Assembly (NCBI RefSeq): GCF_018736045.1
Contig: NZ_CP076133.1
Span: 2,046,001 to 2,110,000, forward strand
Origin: Flammeovirga yaeyamensis
GTDB lineage: Bacteria > Bacteroidota > Bacteroidia > Cytophagales > Flammeovirgaceae
Direction of reading: 5' to 3'
Length of the DNA: 64,000 nucleotides
A program made the position numbers and the translations under genes. Every line of letters begins with the position of its first letter. Position 1 is the first letter of the stretch. Shown here piece by piece: positions 25,015-33,810 of this stretch. The notes beneath the pieces were generated by a model, which was not told the DNA's origin, made no database searches, and saw only the letters and a list, made by a program, of their open reading frames with translations.

Positions 25015-26367
25015 CTAAAATCTTAAGGTAAATTCACTACCCTCATTTAATGCTGTTTTAAGCGTTAATCGACCATTATTTCTACGCATTATTTGTCTTG
25101 ATAAACTAAGTCCAATACCTACGTGGTCTTTCTTTGTGGTATAAAACGGTATAAATATTTTGTTCTGAGCTTCCGAATCAATTCCAGATCCATTATCAAT
25201 AATTCTGATGATAGGCTTGTTCTTATTCTCATCCTGAGTACTTCTTATGATCACGGATGCTCGTTCAGCACCTGAAGTCTCTAGCTCCTCCACTGCATTT
25301 TTTACAACGGCATCAATCACCGATCTAATTTGCAATGGATCTGCCGTCACTAATATACTTTCTTGCTGTAATTGAAGTTCGAACTTCACATTAGGATAAG
25401 TCGATTGATAAGATTCAACGGCTTCTTCACAAAGTTTATTGACATTGAAATGTTCAAATTGACTTTCTCTTAAATGTGCTAACACTCTAAAATTCTCCGC
25501 CAAAGTAGAAAGTGATGAAACTCGATGTGAAATGGTTTCCATAGGAGAAATTAAATCAGAAATTTCTTCTTTGGTAGGCACCTCTTTGTCATAATTATCT
25601 TTTAAGTATTCAAGTTCTCCTTTCACAGTATCACTTAAAGACGCAACAGGTGCAATAGCATTCATGATTTCATGAGTAAGCACAGAAATAAGAGCTTCCC
25701 AAGCTTGTATCTCCACTTTCTCCACCTCTTCTTCTACTCTTGATATACTGTAAACATGAATCATTTCTCCTTTTACATACAAGAGCATTTTTTGAACTAC
25801 AACCCTTTCGGATGCATACATTCCAGGAATAGTACAGTGATAAATGCCTTCCTCATCTTTGTTATTAAAGATATTGAATAATTCTTCTGATATATCTTCG
25901 AAATCCAATACGTGAGAAGACTTCACTCCAGTAAAAAGACGTTTTGTAGTTTTATTAGAAAAAACCACTTTACCAGATGTATCAAAAGCCACAATTGCGG
26001 TATCTAACTGCTGTGCTATTGATTTATAAAATTGTAAATCAGATTCTCTTTGTGATCTTTTGTCTCTAAACCTGTTTAAAGCTTTTTGAAAAGTTTTATT
26101 TAAATCATCTTTTGCCTCGTTGGTATTATTGATGGTAAACGTCTGTGTTAGATCATCATAATTAATGGAATCTAAAAACTTACGTAAATCAAAAGCAATA
26201 CTATTTAATTTTTGCAATAAAAGCCATACTTGATACCATATTAATGCAAACACAAATACGGCATTGGCAATTAATTCTTTTTGTAAAAAGAAACTAAATA
26301 TAAAGGCACTCAATACGATTAAGAAAACACGTAAGGAGACCTGAAGTCTAAATTGTTTAAAGACCAT
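25015..26367 (-). CDS. NtrY-like sensor histidine kinase with PAS domain
   Basis: 450 residues. Two hydrophobic segments in the first 55 residues anchor it. A PAS-like domain follows (about 112-210, FYKSIAQQLDTAIVAFDTSGKVVFSNKTTKRLF). The dimerisation and phosphoacceptor region has H232 in LISVLTHEIMNAIAPV. The ATPase domain shows VDAVVKNAVEEL (N box), IRIIDNGSGID and KDHVGIGLSLSRQIMRRNNG. The gene overlaps the sigma-54 activator gene by 11 bases, so this is a cognate pair of the NtrY/NtrX or AtoS/AtoC kind. The signal sensed is unknown. Confidence 0.92.
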   Translation of the reverse strand: MVFKQFRLQVSLRVFLIVLSAFIFSFFLQKELIANAVFVFALIWYQVWLLLQKLNSIAFDLRKFLDSINYDDLTQTFTINNTNEAKDDLNKTFQKALNRFRDKRSQRESDLQFYKSIAQQLDTAIVAFDTSGKVVFSNKTTKRLFTGVKSSHVLDFEDISEELFNIFNNKDEEGIYHCTIPGMYASERVVVQKMLLYVKGEMIHVYSISRVEEEVEKVEIQAWEALISVLTHEIMNAIAPVASLSDTVKGELEYLKDNYDKEVPTKEEISDLISPMETISHRVSSLSTLAENFRVLAHLRESQFEHFNVNKLCEEAVESYQSTYPNVKFELQLQQESILVTADPLQIRSVIDAVVKNAVEELETSGAERASVIIRSTQDENKNKPIIRIIDNGSGIDSEAQNKIFIPFYTTKKDHVGIGLSLSRQIMRRNNGRLTLKTALNEGSEFTLRF

Positions 26368-27745
26368 GTTTTTCTAATCTACGGTAGAGAGATGCTCGCG
26401 TTAAACCTAAAGATTTAGCCGCTTTAGAGATGTTACCTGAGTATTTACTTACAGCTTTTTGGATCATCATTTTTTCAACAGTGTCCAAATCAAATTCTGA
26501 TAAGTCAAAATCTTCTTCTTCCTTTTTCTTTTCAACCAAGAAAGTAAAATCTGTTGGCTGTAATGTATCGGTATCTGCCATAATTACTGCTCTTTCTAAA
26601 GCGTGTTGTAACTCCCTTACATTACCTGGCCAATAATATTTCTGAAGCTTCTTCATAGTAGAAGCAGCTACCTTCATTTTTCCTTTACGATATTTATTAG
26701 CGTATATCTTTAAGAAGTGTGCCACTAATAAAGGAATATCCTCTGCCCTATCTCTTAAAGGTGGTAAATGAATTTCTACAGTGTTAATACGATAAAGTAA
26801 ATCTTGTCTAAATTCTTTATTTTCCACCATTTCATATACCGGCATGTTGGTCGCACACACTAAACGGATATCAACAGGGATCGTTTTATTATCACCCACT
26901 CTAATTACTTCTCTCTTTTGCAAGACAGTAAGCAATTTAGATTGTAAAGTCATTGGCAAGTTACCAATTTCATCTAGGAACAAGGTACCTTTATTTGCAA
27001 TCTCAAATCGACCAGCACGATCTTCTCTAGCATCGGTAAACGCCCCTTTTTTATGTCCAAATAATTCTGATTGAAAGAGTGTTTCTGAAATAGATCCCAT
27101 ATCCACTCCAATAAAGACATTTTCATGTCGTAGTGACTGTTCGTGAACGGCTCTGGCGATTACTTCCTTACCTGTACCGTTTTCGCCAAGGATAAGAATA
27201 TTTGCATCCGTTTTACCTACTTTAGAAATAAGAGCAAACACTTTTCTCATGGCCGGGCTATCACCTATTACAATACCCTCAGAACCAGGCATTTTATTTA
27301 ATGCAGATGATAATTCTGTTTTTTCTTCTTTTAGGGATTTTACTTCTTCGTACGATTTTTTTAATCGAACAGCAGAAGTTAATGTCGCAATAAGTTTTTC
27401 GTTATTCCATGGTTTTAGTACAAAATCTGTCGCTCCTTGTTTTACAGCATTTACAGCAGTTTCTACATCACCGTATGCGGTAATCATAACGACGACTGCA
27501 TTTGGATCTATTTCTAATATTTGCTCCAACCAATGAAACCCTTCTTTTCCAGAAGTAGTATCTTTTGTGAAGTTCATATCCAAAAGAATAACATCATAGC
27601 TATCGTTCTTTAATAAAAACGGAATTTTACCTGGGTTACTCTCAACTTGAACCAAATCTGCATTCTTTTTTAATAACATTTTGGCTGCCAACAAGATATC
27701 TTCGTTGTCATCTATTACTAGAATTTTTCCAAGGGGCTTACTCAT
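26357..27745 (-). CDS. sigma-54-dependent response regulator, NtrC family
   Basis: 462 residues in three domains. The receiver (1-125) has D12-D13 and the phosphoacceptor D56 (VILLDMNF). The AAA+ domain (about 155-385) has Walker A GENGTGKE, the sigma-54 contact loop GAFTDA, Walker B GTLFLDEIG and NPxE-type motifs. The C-terminal Fis-like helix-turn-helix (about 425-462) reads SGNISKAAKSLGLTRASLYRRL. It is the first gene of a six-gene minus-strand run, so its promoter in the 300-base gap upstream may serve the whole run. Sigma-54 promoters controlled by it could not be identified. Confidence 0.95.
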   Translation of the reverse strand: MSKPLGKILVIDDNEDILLAAKMLLKKNADLVQVESNPGKIPFLLKNDSYDVILLDMNFTKDTTSGKEGFHWLEQILEIDPNAVVVMITAYGDVETAVNAVKQGATDFVLKPWNNEKLIATLTSAVRLKKSYEEVKSLKEEKTELSSALNKMPGSEGIVIGDSPAMRKVFALISKVGKTDANILILGENGTGKEVIARAVHEQSLRHENVFIGVDMGSISETLFQSELFGHKKGAFTDAREDRAGRFEIANKGTLFLDEIGNLPMTLQSKLLTVLQKREVIRVGDNKTIPVDIRLVCATNMPVYEMVENKEFRQDLLYRINTVEIHLPPLRDRAEDIPLLVAHFLKIYANKYRKGKMKVAASTMKKLQKYYWPGNVRELQHALERAVIMADTDTLQPTDFTFLVEKKKEEEDFDLSEFDLDTVEKMMIQKAVSKYSGNISKAAKSLGLTRASLYRRLEKHGL

Positions 27746-28045
27746 TATTTCGACGGTGAATTATAATTTGATTGTACGTTTATGGACAGAACAATTAAAG
27801 AATAAAAAATTTATGAAAAAAATAAGTGATACAATATTTTTGTTTTATCATGTTATTTCTAACAAAAACATCAATTTGTTAGTGGATTTACTAGCAAATC
27901 AATAGAATATTAGGTGATTTACAATTGATAAAAATAAGAGTTCCCTCGTTAAGATTCATTCAATAATTTTTTGTAACAATTTCTATAAATTTGAGGTATA
28001 TAAATACATAATATTACTTATAAGGAACACTATAAACATAAAACG
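27746..28045. other. divergent promoter region between the NtrC-type and small secreted protein genes
   Basis: Three hundred AT-rich bases with no gene. On the plus strand TAAATTTG at 27986-27993 fits the Bacteroidota -7 consensus TAnnTTTG and would give a leader of about 45 bases for the gene at 28046. No convincing -33 TTTG at the usual spacing was found, so the promoter call is weak. Confidence 0.4.
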
Positions 28046-28351
28046 ATGACTAAAAAGTTAATTGGTACGATTCTTCTTGCTGCAGGTGTTTCACTAACAT
28101 CTTTAGCAGACAACCCAATCACTAAAAAGAACAAAGTGAGAAAGGGTTACAAAACAACAACAGTACAGAAAACTCAAAAGAGTATTTCAACAAATGAAGA
28201 TGTTGCTGTTGTAAGAAAGAACCGCAAAGGTGCTTACCACATACAAAACCATGCTGGCGTAAATACTTTGGCAGAAGCACAAGGTGTAAATGCTGGTAAA
28301 ACAGTTGATCAAACAACTGCAAAATATCCATACATGAAATGGAGTAAATAA
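28046..28351 (+). CDS. small exported protein of unknown function
   Basis: 101 residues with a signal peptide (MTKKLIGTILLAAGVSLTSLAD, cleavage after about residue 21). The mature part is very basic at its start (KKNKVRKGYKTTTVQKTQKS) and ends GKTVDQTTAKYPYMKWSK. It contains no cysteine and no recognisable domain. A likely -7 element upstream and a strong intrinsic terminator ten bases after the stop support a real, separately transcribed gene. Function unknown. It is the first of four small exported or membrane proteins in this 1.3-kb stretch. Confidence 0.7.
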   Translation: MTKKLIGTILLAAGVSLTSLADNPITKKNKVRKGYKTTTVQKTQKSISTNEDVAVVRKNRKGAYHIQNHAGVNTLAEAQGVNAGKTVDQTTAKYPYMKWSK

Positions 28352-28361
28352 AAGAATTATG

Positions 28362-28389
28362 AAGCCTGTGAGAAATCTCAGGCTTTTTT
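28362..28389 (+). terminator. intrinsic terminator of the small secreted protein gene
   Basis: AAGCCTG (28362-28368) and CAGGCTT (28379-28385), with further pairing inside the loop, followed by a run of T. Confidence 0.88.
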
Positions 28390-28462
28390 TATTTCTATTG
28401 ATGAATCGAAACTCAGAAGTTTGTTTTAAAACAGAAAAAATATAGTCTCAAAATCTTTAAAA

Positions 28463-28501
28463 AAAAGAGGTAGTCATATACAAATTATGACTACCTCTTT
28501 T
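28463..28501. terminator. bidirectional hairpin terminator
   Basis: AAAAGAGGTAGTCATA (about 28463-28478) pairs with TATGACTACCTCTTTT (28486-28501), with A-run before and T-run at the end. It lies after the stop of the minus-strand 75-residue gene and supports that gene being transcribed. Confidence 0.85.
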
Positions 28502-28523
28502 ACTAATTTCTTGTGTGTGATAT

Positions 28524-28751
28524 TTAAAAGGTTAATTTTTTAGTCAAGTATGAATTTACTAAGCCAATGCTTAGAAAACTCAATGCACCAAAAGAAAATA
28601 CTAGAACTAATAATAAACTGCTGTAAGACATTCCTTCTACAGAATATGTATTCAGAAGAAGTAATAAACCTAAAACAAAGTTTATTAAGGACAATCGGTA
28701 GTAATTTAAATGATCACTGTAAATTAATTGAGTGAAATTTTTTTCTTTCAT
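28524..28751 (-). CDS. small two-helix membrane protein
   Basis: 75 residues. After a short polar start (MKEKNFTQLIYSDHLNYYR) two hydrophobic segments follow at about 20-36 and 42-64, ending NSYLTKKLTF. No family is recognised. The strong terminator 23 bases beyond its stop on the same strand is the main support for it being a gene. It may be cotranscribed with the small gene upstream at 28829-29041. Confidence 0.5.
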   Translation of the reverse strand: MKEKNFTQLIYSDHLNYYRLSLINFVLGLLLLLNTYSVEGMSYSSLLLVLVFSFGALSFLSIGLVNSYLTKKLTF

Positions 28752-28828
28752 CAGTAAGATTTTTCAATGTATATCTATAGTAATATGCTAATCAATTCTA
28801 AAGACAACCGAAAATTCAATGTGGACAA

Positions 28829-29041
28829 TTATTGACCAGAAAAATATCTCACACAAGGTGAAAAATTTTTATTTGGCCTTAATCCAGTATGTCTAGAGAA
28901 TAATTTAGTGAATTTGTGATCGTAAGATTTTTCAGAAACGAAACTCTGTTTTATTCTTTTCGATCGTAAGCCAGAGCTAATAAGAACAAGTGTAAAAAAC
29001 AGTAAGGTGTATAAAGTAATAACGAATTTGAATTTTGTCAT
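28829..29041 (-). CDS. small exported or membrane-anchored basic protein
   Basis: 70 residues. One hydrophobic segment at about 5-25 (FVITLYTLLFFTLVLISSG) could be a signal anchor; the rest is strongly basic (LRSKRIKQSF, KFTKLFSRHTGLRPNKNF) with a single cysteine. No homologue is recognised. The start codon is at the edge of a 16-base inverted repeat, which would place a hairpin directly over its translation start. Support is moderate: a sensible hydrophobic N-terminus and the ordered series of similar small genes around it. Confidence 0.45.
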   Translation of the reverse strand: MTKFKFVITLYTLLFFTLVLISSGLRSKRIKQSFVSEKSYDHKFTKLFSRHTGLRPNKNFSPCVRYFSGQ

Positions 29042-29096
29042 ATAATAATTTGGGTGGTGTGTTTATTAAGTTAATCAATTCACCCAAATTATTATA
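29041..29096. repeat. perfect 16-bp inverted repeat between two small genes
   Basis: TATAATAATTTGGGTG (29041-29056) is the exact complement of CACCCAAATTATTATA (29081-29096). On the minus strand it follows the stop of the 59-residue gene and ends on the start codon of the next. It could end transcription of the former or control translation of the latter. Confidence 0.8.
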
Positions 29097-29139
29097 ATTA
29101 TCTATTTAAAATTATATGATTTCTAAATTATAAACAGTT

Positions 29140-29319
29140 CTATTCCATGTATTTCATTTTGATATGATTTTGATTCATAATACCCACAACAACAATGTGA
29201 TCATCATGCTTTTTGTTATCAAATTTCTTTTCTGCAACTAATGATAAAGTAAGCGTAAACAATGTTACAATACTATATATAATTAATTTCTTTTGTGAGG
29301 TTTTAGAATACTTCGACAT
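29140..29319 (-). CDS. 59-residue membrane-anchored small protein
   Basis: The frame from ATG at 29319 to TAG at 29140 encodes MSKYSKTSQKKLIIYSI..., a basic start, one hydrophobic segment at about 12-29 (LIIYSIVTLFTLTLSLVA), then a charged tail with KKFDNKKHDDH and ending MKYME. It resembles the neighbouring small gene in layout (hydrophobic start, then an EK-S/F-D-H/N-K stretch), although the similarity is too short to call them related. The perfect inverted repeat 44 bases after its stop supports transcription. Function unknown. Confidence 0.4.
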   Translation of the reverse strand: MSKYSKTSQKKLIIYSIVTLFTLTLSLVAEKKFDNKKHDDHIVVVGIMNQNHIKMKYME

Positions 29320-29574
29320 AATAATTAGCGTTTAATTGTTCATCAGTTTTTTATACCCTTAATACCTGCAAAGTGTTTTAAATTGAAATGATTATGATGT
29401 ATGATTTCTTAATTAAATCACCAATTGTGAACTATGACATATAAATTCTATATATTTTAAATTAATTTAATTTCCTCTTTTAGATTCTAAAGGATGTTTT
29501 TAATATTTTTATAAAATAATTACCTCAAAATTGTACGAAGTAGGTTTAATCCATTATATCTTCATTTTTTACAT

Positions 29575-30105
29575 ATGAAACAGTTCTATTATTTATTCTT
29601 TTTAATTGGAATGATGCTCTCTTTGAGTGCCTGCCAAGAAAACAAACCACTAGTTTTACATCCTGATAAAACAATTTCAACTTCCACTACAGAAATTCAA
29701 TACTTTGAGAATTTTGATAAGTTAGCTCCCTTATTTAAACATCAAGATGATACATTAAGAGTAATTAATTTTTGGGCGACATGGTGTGCTCCTTGTGTAA
29801 AGGAAATCCCATTCTTCACTACTTTAGATCAAGAGTTTAAATCACAGAACAAAAAAAGTAAAGTGATGTTGATTAGTTTAGATCTAAGCGAAAAAAACTT
29901 AGTGAAATTCATCGATAAAAATAAAATTAATACCACTAGTTATTGGTTGGATGATGCCAATGCTAATTATTGGATTGGTGAAATTGAAAAAGATTGGGAT
30001 GGTGCTATCCCCGTTACTTTATTTATTAAAGGTCAAAATAAAAAATTCCATTTTGGAGATTTTGAATCTCTAGACGACATAAAAACAATTATAAATTCTA
30101 TCTAA
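29575..30105 (+). CDS. TlpA-like thioredoxin-fold lipoprotein
   Basis: 176 residues. A lipoprotein signal (MLSLSAC, C20) is followed by a thioredoxin fold with the redox centre WCAPC in INFWATWCAPCVKEIPFF, and the cis-proline region AIPVTLF. Such proteins reduce or isomerise disulfides in the periplasm or feed electrons to membrane reductases. It starts an apparent operon: the next thioredoxin-fold gene begins eight bases after its stop, so the two may work as a pair. The ATG chosen gives an intact signal peptide. Confidence 0.9.
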   Translation: MKQFYYLFFLIGMMLSLSACQENKPLVLHPDKTISTSTTEIQYFENFDKLAPLFKHQDDTLRVINFWATWCAPCVKEIPFFTTLDQEFKSQNKKSKVMLISLDLSEKNLVKFIDKNKINTTSYWLDDANANYWIGEIEKDWDGAIPVTLFIKGQNKKFHFGDFESLDDIKTIINSI

Positions 30106-30113
30106 CTTTAATT

Positions 30114-30776
30114 ATGAAAACTTTCATTTTAAGCACTTTATCTGTTTTATTATTTTTCTCTTGTGGATCTACTTCAAGCGAGAAAAAAGAAGAAACTAAA
30201 CAAGCAGCTGTTTCAACTACAGAAACAGTACAAGCTGTAAAAATTGGTGAAATAGCACCAGATTTTAACCTAATCGGCATAGACGATCAACAACATGCTC
30301 TAAATGATTTGGCTGGAGAAAAAGGTGCTATTGTTATATTCACATGTAACCACTGTCCTTATGCTATTGCTTACGAAGACCGTATTATCGCTTTAGATAA
30401 AAAATTTAAAGAAGAAGGATATCCAGTCATAGCGATTAATCCTAATGATCCCGCTGTTCAACCAAAAGATTCGTTTGATAAAATGAAAGAAAGAGCGGAT
30501 GAAAAAGGATTCACTTTCCCTTACTTATTTGATAAAGGACAGAAAGTATTCCCAACTTATGGTGCGACAAAAACTCCTCATGTTTTCTTGTTAAACAAAG
30601 AGAACAATCAGCTAGTGGTTAAATATATTGGTGCAATTGACGATAACTACAAAGATGCTGATGCGGTAAAAGTAAAGTTTGTTGAAGACGCTATCAATGC
30701 ACTTCAAAACAACACGGAAATTGCTGAAAAAGAAACAAAAGCAATTGGTTGTTCTATCAAAGTTGCTAAAAGTTAG
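30114..30776 (+). CDS. redoxin (AhpC/TSA-like) lipoprotein
   Basis: 220 residues. Lipoprotein signal LLFFSC (C18), a short linker rich in E, K and T, then a peroxiredoxin-like domain beginning KIGEIAPDFNLIGIDDQQHALNDLAG. The active-site region reads FTCNHCPYAIAYEDR, the CNHCPY motif of the thioredoxin-like subgroup common in Bacteroidota, and TPHVFLLN is the cis-proline strand. A further cysteine lies near the C-terminus (AIGCSIK). It probably acts in periplasmic redox control with the TlpA-like protein encoded eight bases before it. Substrate unknown. Confidence 0.88.
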   Translation: MKTFILSTLSVLLFFSCGSTSSEKKEETKQAAVSTTETVQAVKIGEIAPDFNLIGIDDQQHALNDLAGEKGAIVIFTCNHCPYAIAYEDRIIALDKKFKEEGYPVIAINPNDPAVQPKDSFDKMKERADEKGFTFPYLFDKGQKVFPTYGATKTPHVFLLNKENNQLVVKYIGAIDDNYKDADAVKVKFVEDAINALQNNTEIAEKETKAIGCSIKVAKS

Positions 30777-30858
30777 TTCATTCACTTATTCGTATTAACT
30801 TGTAGTAAAGAAACTATTATTGTATCCGGGATTCACTCTCGGATACTGCTTACTCAAT

Positions 30859-31695
30859 ATGGCTGAAAAACGTAAAAAAATATTCCCCTTCTCCTCCTTA
30901 GTATATTTAACTCTTTTTCTCTTAGCGATTTATGTGTACAAAAACCCAGATACTAAAGATAAAGTTAAACCTTATGCAAAAATCTCTTATGCTTACGCAC
31001 TAAATCTTAAAGATTTAATTGAAACACCTTTTTATAAACATGTCTCGGGATACAGTATCAAATTACCTAATAAATATACAGTACATGGTATAGATGTTTC
31101 CCATCATCAACAATATATTGATTGGTCCAGAGTAAGTAAAATGCACGCGCAAGGTCAATCAATTAAATTTGCATATTGCAAGGCAACAGAAGGATTGGAT
31201 CATTCCGACAGACATTTTAGTCATAACAAGAAAAGAAGTAAAGAACATCAGATCTCATTTGGTGCTTATCATTTTTTCAGACCCAAAAAAGATGGAAAGC
31301 AACAAGCAGATTTTTTTCTAAATACGGTAGGCGATTTAGCTCCTGCTGATATGGTCCCTGTAGTCGATATAGAAGTTTTAGATCGAGTAAGCCCTAGTAC
31401 AATGAGAAAGAGGTTAAAAGACTTTCTCGATCACGTTGAAAGTGCAATTGGCGTTAAACCAATGATCTACACCGGTGATGTTTTTTACAAAGATTATCTC
31501 AAAGGGTACTTCCCAAAATATCGCATTTGGATTGCGAATTATAGTAATGGAACTCAATCTTCAGAAAAAAGATGGACCATGTGGCAACATTCTCAAACTG
31601 CTACAGTAGATGGGATCCCAGGAAAAGTAGATATGAACGTTTTTTATGGAAATTGGGAGCAGTTTAAAAAGGCTATGTTAATTGGCTTTCAATAA
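30859..31695 (+). CDS. GH25 lysozyme-family muramidase
   Basis: 278 residues from the ATG at 30859; a TTG 13 codons earlier would lengthen it without a clear reason. An N-terminal hydrophobic segment (about 12-27, SSLVYLTLFLLAIYVY) anchors or exports the enzyme. The GH25 domain opens VHGIDVSHHQQYIDW and contains FAYCKATEG, FGAYHFF and VVDIEVL, where the acidic D/E residues form the catalytic centre, ending WTMWQHSQTATVDGIPGKVDMNVFYG. These enzymes cleave peptidoglycan glycan chains. No phage genes surround it, so a wall-remodelling or competitor-lysing role is possible. Confidence 0.9.
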   Translation: MAEKRKKIFPFSSLVYLTLFLLAIYVYKNPDTKDKVKPYAKISYAYALNLKDLIETPFYKHVSGYSIKLPNKYTVHGIDVSHHQQYIDWSRVSKMHAQGQSIKFAYCKATEGLDHSDRHFSHNKKRSKEHQISFGAYHFFRPKKDGKQQADFFLNTVGDLAPADMVPVVDIEVLDRVSPSTMRKRLKDFLDHVESAIGVKPMIYTGDVFYKDYLKGYFPKYRIWIANYSNGTQSSEKRWTMWQHSQTATVDGIPGKVDMNVFYGNWEQFKKAMLIGFQ

Positions 31696-31767
31696 ATTAT
31701 GATTTTACATGAGTTATTAACCCTTTAATTCTATTAAATTTGTAACTTAAATAAAGACATCAAACTC

Positions 31768-32487
31768 ATGAAAATTTTTAAATCATATACTTACGTACTT
31801 CTTTTTACTTGTTTAGGATTCTTTTCTTGTCAAGATAGTATTATCGAAGATCTTCCTACTCCTTCAGGTAATTTTCTTTTAAATCTTGTGGCTATTAATA
31901 ATGATGTCGATGAAGGTGCAGGATGGAAAGAGTATATGATTACAGAAACCAACTTAGGAATTCATCAAATTGATTTTCTTAAAAATGATTCTGCTTTTAC
32001 AGCCTTTCAAGATCAGTATCAATATGAATTGATATCTAGAAAAAGTTTTCCTGAACTTAATTTCACTAATCTTCCTGTCAATACTTACGATAAGGTGACT
32101 ATCTCAATGGATAATCATTTAGATTCAGATGAAAGTGTAGAAATCAATGGGCATTATACTCCATCAAGCCCAACAAAGATTGATTTTTATTTTAAGACAA
32201 ATGAAGAACTCTTCCTTACTCATACATTGGAAGAAGATTTAGTAATTACCGATGATAAGAGTTTTCAATTTGAAATTGCTTTTCATCTAAAAAAGATTTT
32301 TGATCAAGTGACGTTTAATGAATTAGAAAAAACTACTATTGAAGAAGAACTAGAAAATGGACAAATAGTTAGTAAAGATATTATTCTTATTGACAAAGAG
32401 AATAATATGGGTACTTATCAATTTATACTTTCAGAATTTCAAAAAAGCTTTCAAACTAGACTTGTTGTAGAACAGCCTAGGACTTAA
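31768..32487 (+). CDS. lipoprotein of unknown function
   Basis: 239 residues with a clear lipoprotein signal (GFFSC, C21). The mature part is predicted all-beta by its alternating pattern, with acidic stretches, and ends in an all-beta segment (FILSEFQKSFQTRLVVEQ). No family is recognised; the sequence resembles the many uncharacterised lipoproteins of Bacteroidota with an immunoglobulin-like fold (SGNFLLNLVAINNDVDEG). A -7-like TAAATTTG lies 26 bases before the start. The end overlaps the convergent DinB-like gene by 11 bases. Confidence 0.7.
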   Translation: MKIFKSYTYVLLFTCLGFFSCQDSIIEDLPTPSGNFLLNLVAINNDVDEGAGWKEYMITETNLGIHQIDFLKNDSAFTAFQDQYQYELISRKSFPELNFTNLPVNTYDKVTISMDNHLDSDESVEINGHYTPSSPTKIDFYFKTNEELFLTHTLEEDLVITDDKSFQFEIAFHLKKIFDQVTFNELEKTTIEEELENGQIVSKDIILIDKENNMGTYQFILSEFQKSFQTRLVVEQPRT

Positions 32488-32938
32488 GAATGTCTTGTAT
32501 AATTTTAATATGATGATTGGTATGGATGATCATCATCTTCTTTGCTTCTTTTACATTCAATTCTCCAAAAACGAAATGTCTGAAGTAATGATTTTCCGAA
32601 AGTGTATCAATTTGTTCTATCAATTGATAACCTTTATCTAATTCCATTTCAACGATAGATAAATCTACATTACCGAAATTATTTACATATTTCGGCGCAC
32701 GTGCTTTACCTCTCGGCATCTTCTTTATCAACTTTATTATCCACCACTTAATATTAAATACAGATTGATACTGTTCTGGATTTGAATTAATTAAAGCCTC
32801 ACAAATTAAATTCATTGACAATATAGAATGGTAAACATGCCAATCTACCCCTGCCTTTGAGACACTTGGAACAGTCTTTCTAAATGCTTCTGTTTGTGTA
32901 TAAATAGCTAGTTGGTTTATTTGGTCAAGTAATGTCAT
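32477..32938 (-). CDS. DinB-like / DUF1569 four-helix protein
   Basis: 153 residues, cytosolic. The DinB/DUF1569 pattern of metal-binding histidines is visible: DWHVYHSILSMNLICEAL at about 32-49, FRHFVFGELN, and IIHTNHHIKIIQDIL near the C-terminus. PRGKARAPKYVN is also characteristic of DUF1569. Some relatives are thiol-dependent transferases (YfiT/bacillithiol type), but no substrate is indicated. Single gene. Confidence 0.82.
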   Translation of the reverse strand: MTLLDQINQLAIYTQTEAFRKTVPSVSKAGVDWHVYHSILSMNLICEALINSNPEQYQSVFNIKWWIIKLIKKMPRGKARAPKYVNNFGNVDLSIVEMELDKGYQLIEQIDTLSENHYFRHFVFGELNVKEAKKMMIIHTNHHIKIIQDILKS

Positions 32939-33306
32939 AGTTCATTATTTTTAGTACTATTTTAATTATGAAATAATATTCATTTTTCATTTCTCAATGT
33001 TAATATCATAAATTATATTGATTTTTGTTTAACTTCTATAAAACAAAAATATTTATATCTCTATAAACACATTGCACATTGGCTATCAAATACTTATACT
33101 GTTGTAAAACTTCAAACAACTGTTAAACATTTTATGACAAATTTGATTTTTACTTCATTTTTCAAAATCCTAAAATAATACAAAAATCAATTTGTTAATT
33201 GAATTATTCAAAGAACAATTATATTGATTTTATGAAATTTCAACCAAAAAAATTAACCCACCAATGAGTTTTGTTATTTTTATATATTCCCACTAATGTA
33301 ATATTT
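32939..33306. other. AT-rich intergenic region, nothing recognised
   Basis: About 370 bases between divergent genes, very AT-rich. No reading frame, hairpin or repeat stood out. It must contain the promoters of the DinB-like and SpoIIAA-like genes. Confidence 0.4.
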
Positions 33307-33690
33307 ATGAATTATTTTATTTCGACAAACAATAAAGTCCTCAAACTAAAACTTCAAGGGAAAATAACAGATGATGAACTACTTATTTCTTTGAACGAGT
33401 TTGCAAAAAAGATTGCTGAGGACAAAATTATGGTAGGTGTGGTAGACGGTAAAGAGTTAACAAATACTATGGAACTTGCCTCTAAATATAGTGTTATATC
33501 CACTTTAGAAAGGCTAGGATTCCAAAGAAATTGTAGATTTTATATCGCATCTAATTCACCTATTGAAGAATCACGTATTGTAGAAAATATAGCTTTTAAT
33601 AGAGGCTGGAGATTGTACATGTTTGAATCATTAGTTGAAGCCACAGCTGCAGCAGAAAAATTCATTTTAAACAATTCTGAAGTAATATAA
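33307..33690 (+). CDS. SpoIIAA/STAS-like cytosolic protein
   Basis: 127 residues from the ATG at 33307; the frame is open 12 codons upstream, but that start is less likely because those codons encode a hydrophobic stretch that does not fit the domain. The pattern MNYFISTNNKVLKLKLQGKITDDELLISLNEFAKKIAEDKIMVGVVDGKEL resembles SpoIIAA-like proteins, with beta strands and helices of the STAS type. Function unknown; relatives are thought to bind lipids or partner switching kinases. A terminator follows immediately. Confidence 0.65.
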   Translation: MNYFISTNNKVLKLKLQGKITDDELLISLNEFAKKIAEDKIMVGVVDGKELTNTMELASKYSVISTLERLGFQRNCRFYIASNSPIEESRIVENIAFNRGWRLYMFESLVEATAAAEKFILNNSEVI

Positions 33691-33691
33691 A

Positions 33692-33716
33692 AGACACAGA
33701 TAAAATCTGTGCCTTT
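33692..33716 (+). terminator. intrinsic terminator
   Basis: CACAGAT (33695-33701) and ATCTGTG (33705-33711) with AAAG and CTTT flanks, three to four bases after the stop of the SpoIIAA-like gene. Confidence 0.8.
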
Positions 33717-33810
33717 ACTACTATATTCATAATTAAGTGTGTTCCAAAATTTGATTAATTATGTTGTCCTTCATTCATTAAACACACACAAAACAACACT
33801 GTTTAATATT

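Noticed and set aside
27681-27905. Plus-strand frame overlapping the NtrC-type gene start
   Set aside because: No signal peptide or domain; it runs into the AT-rich promoter region and is better explained as chance.
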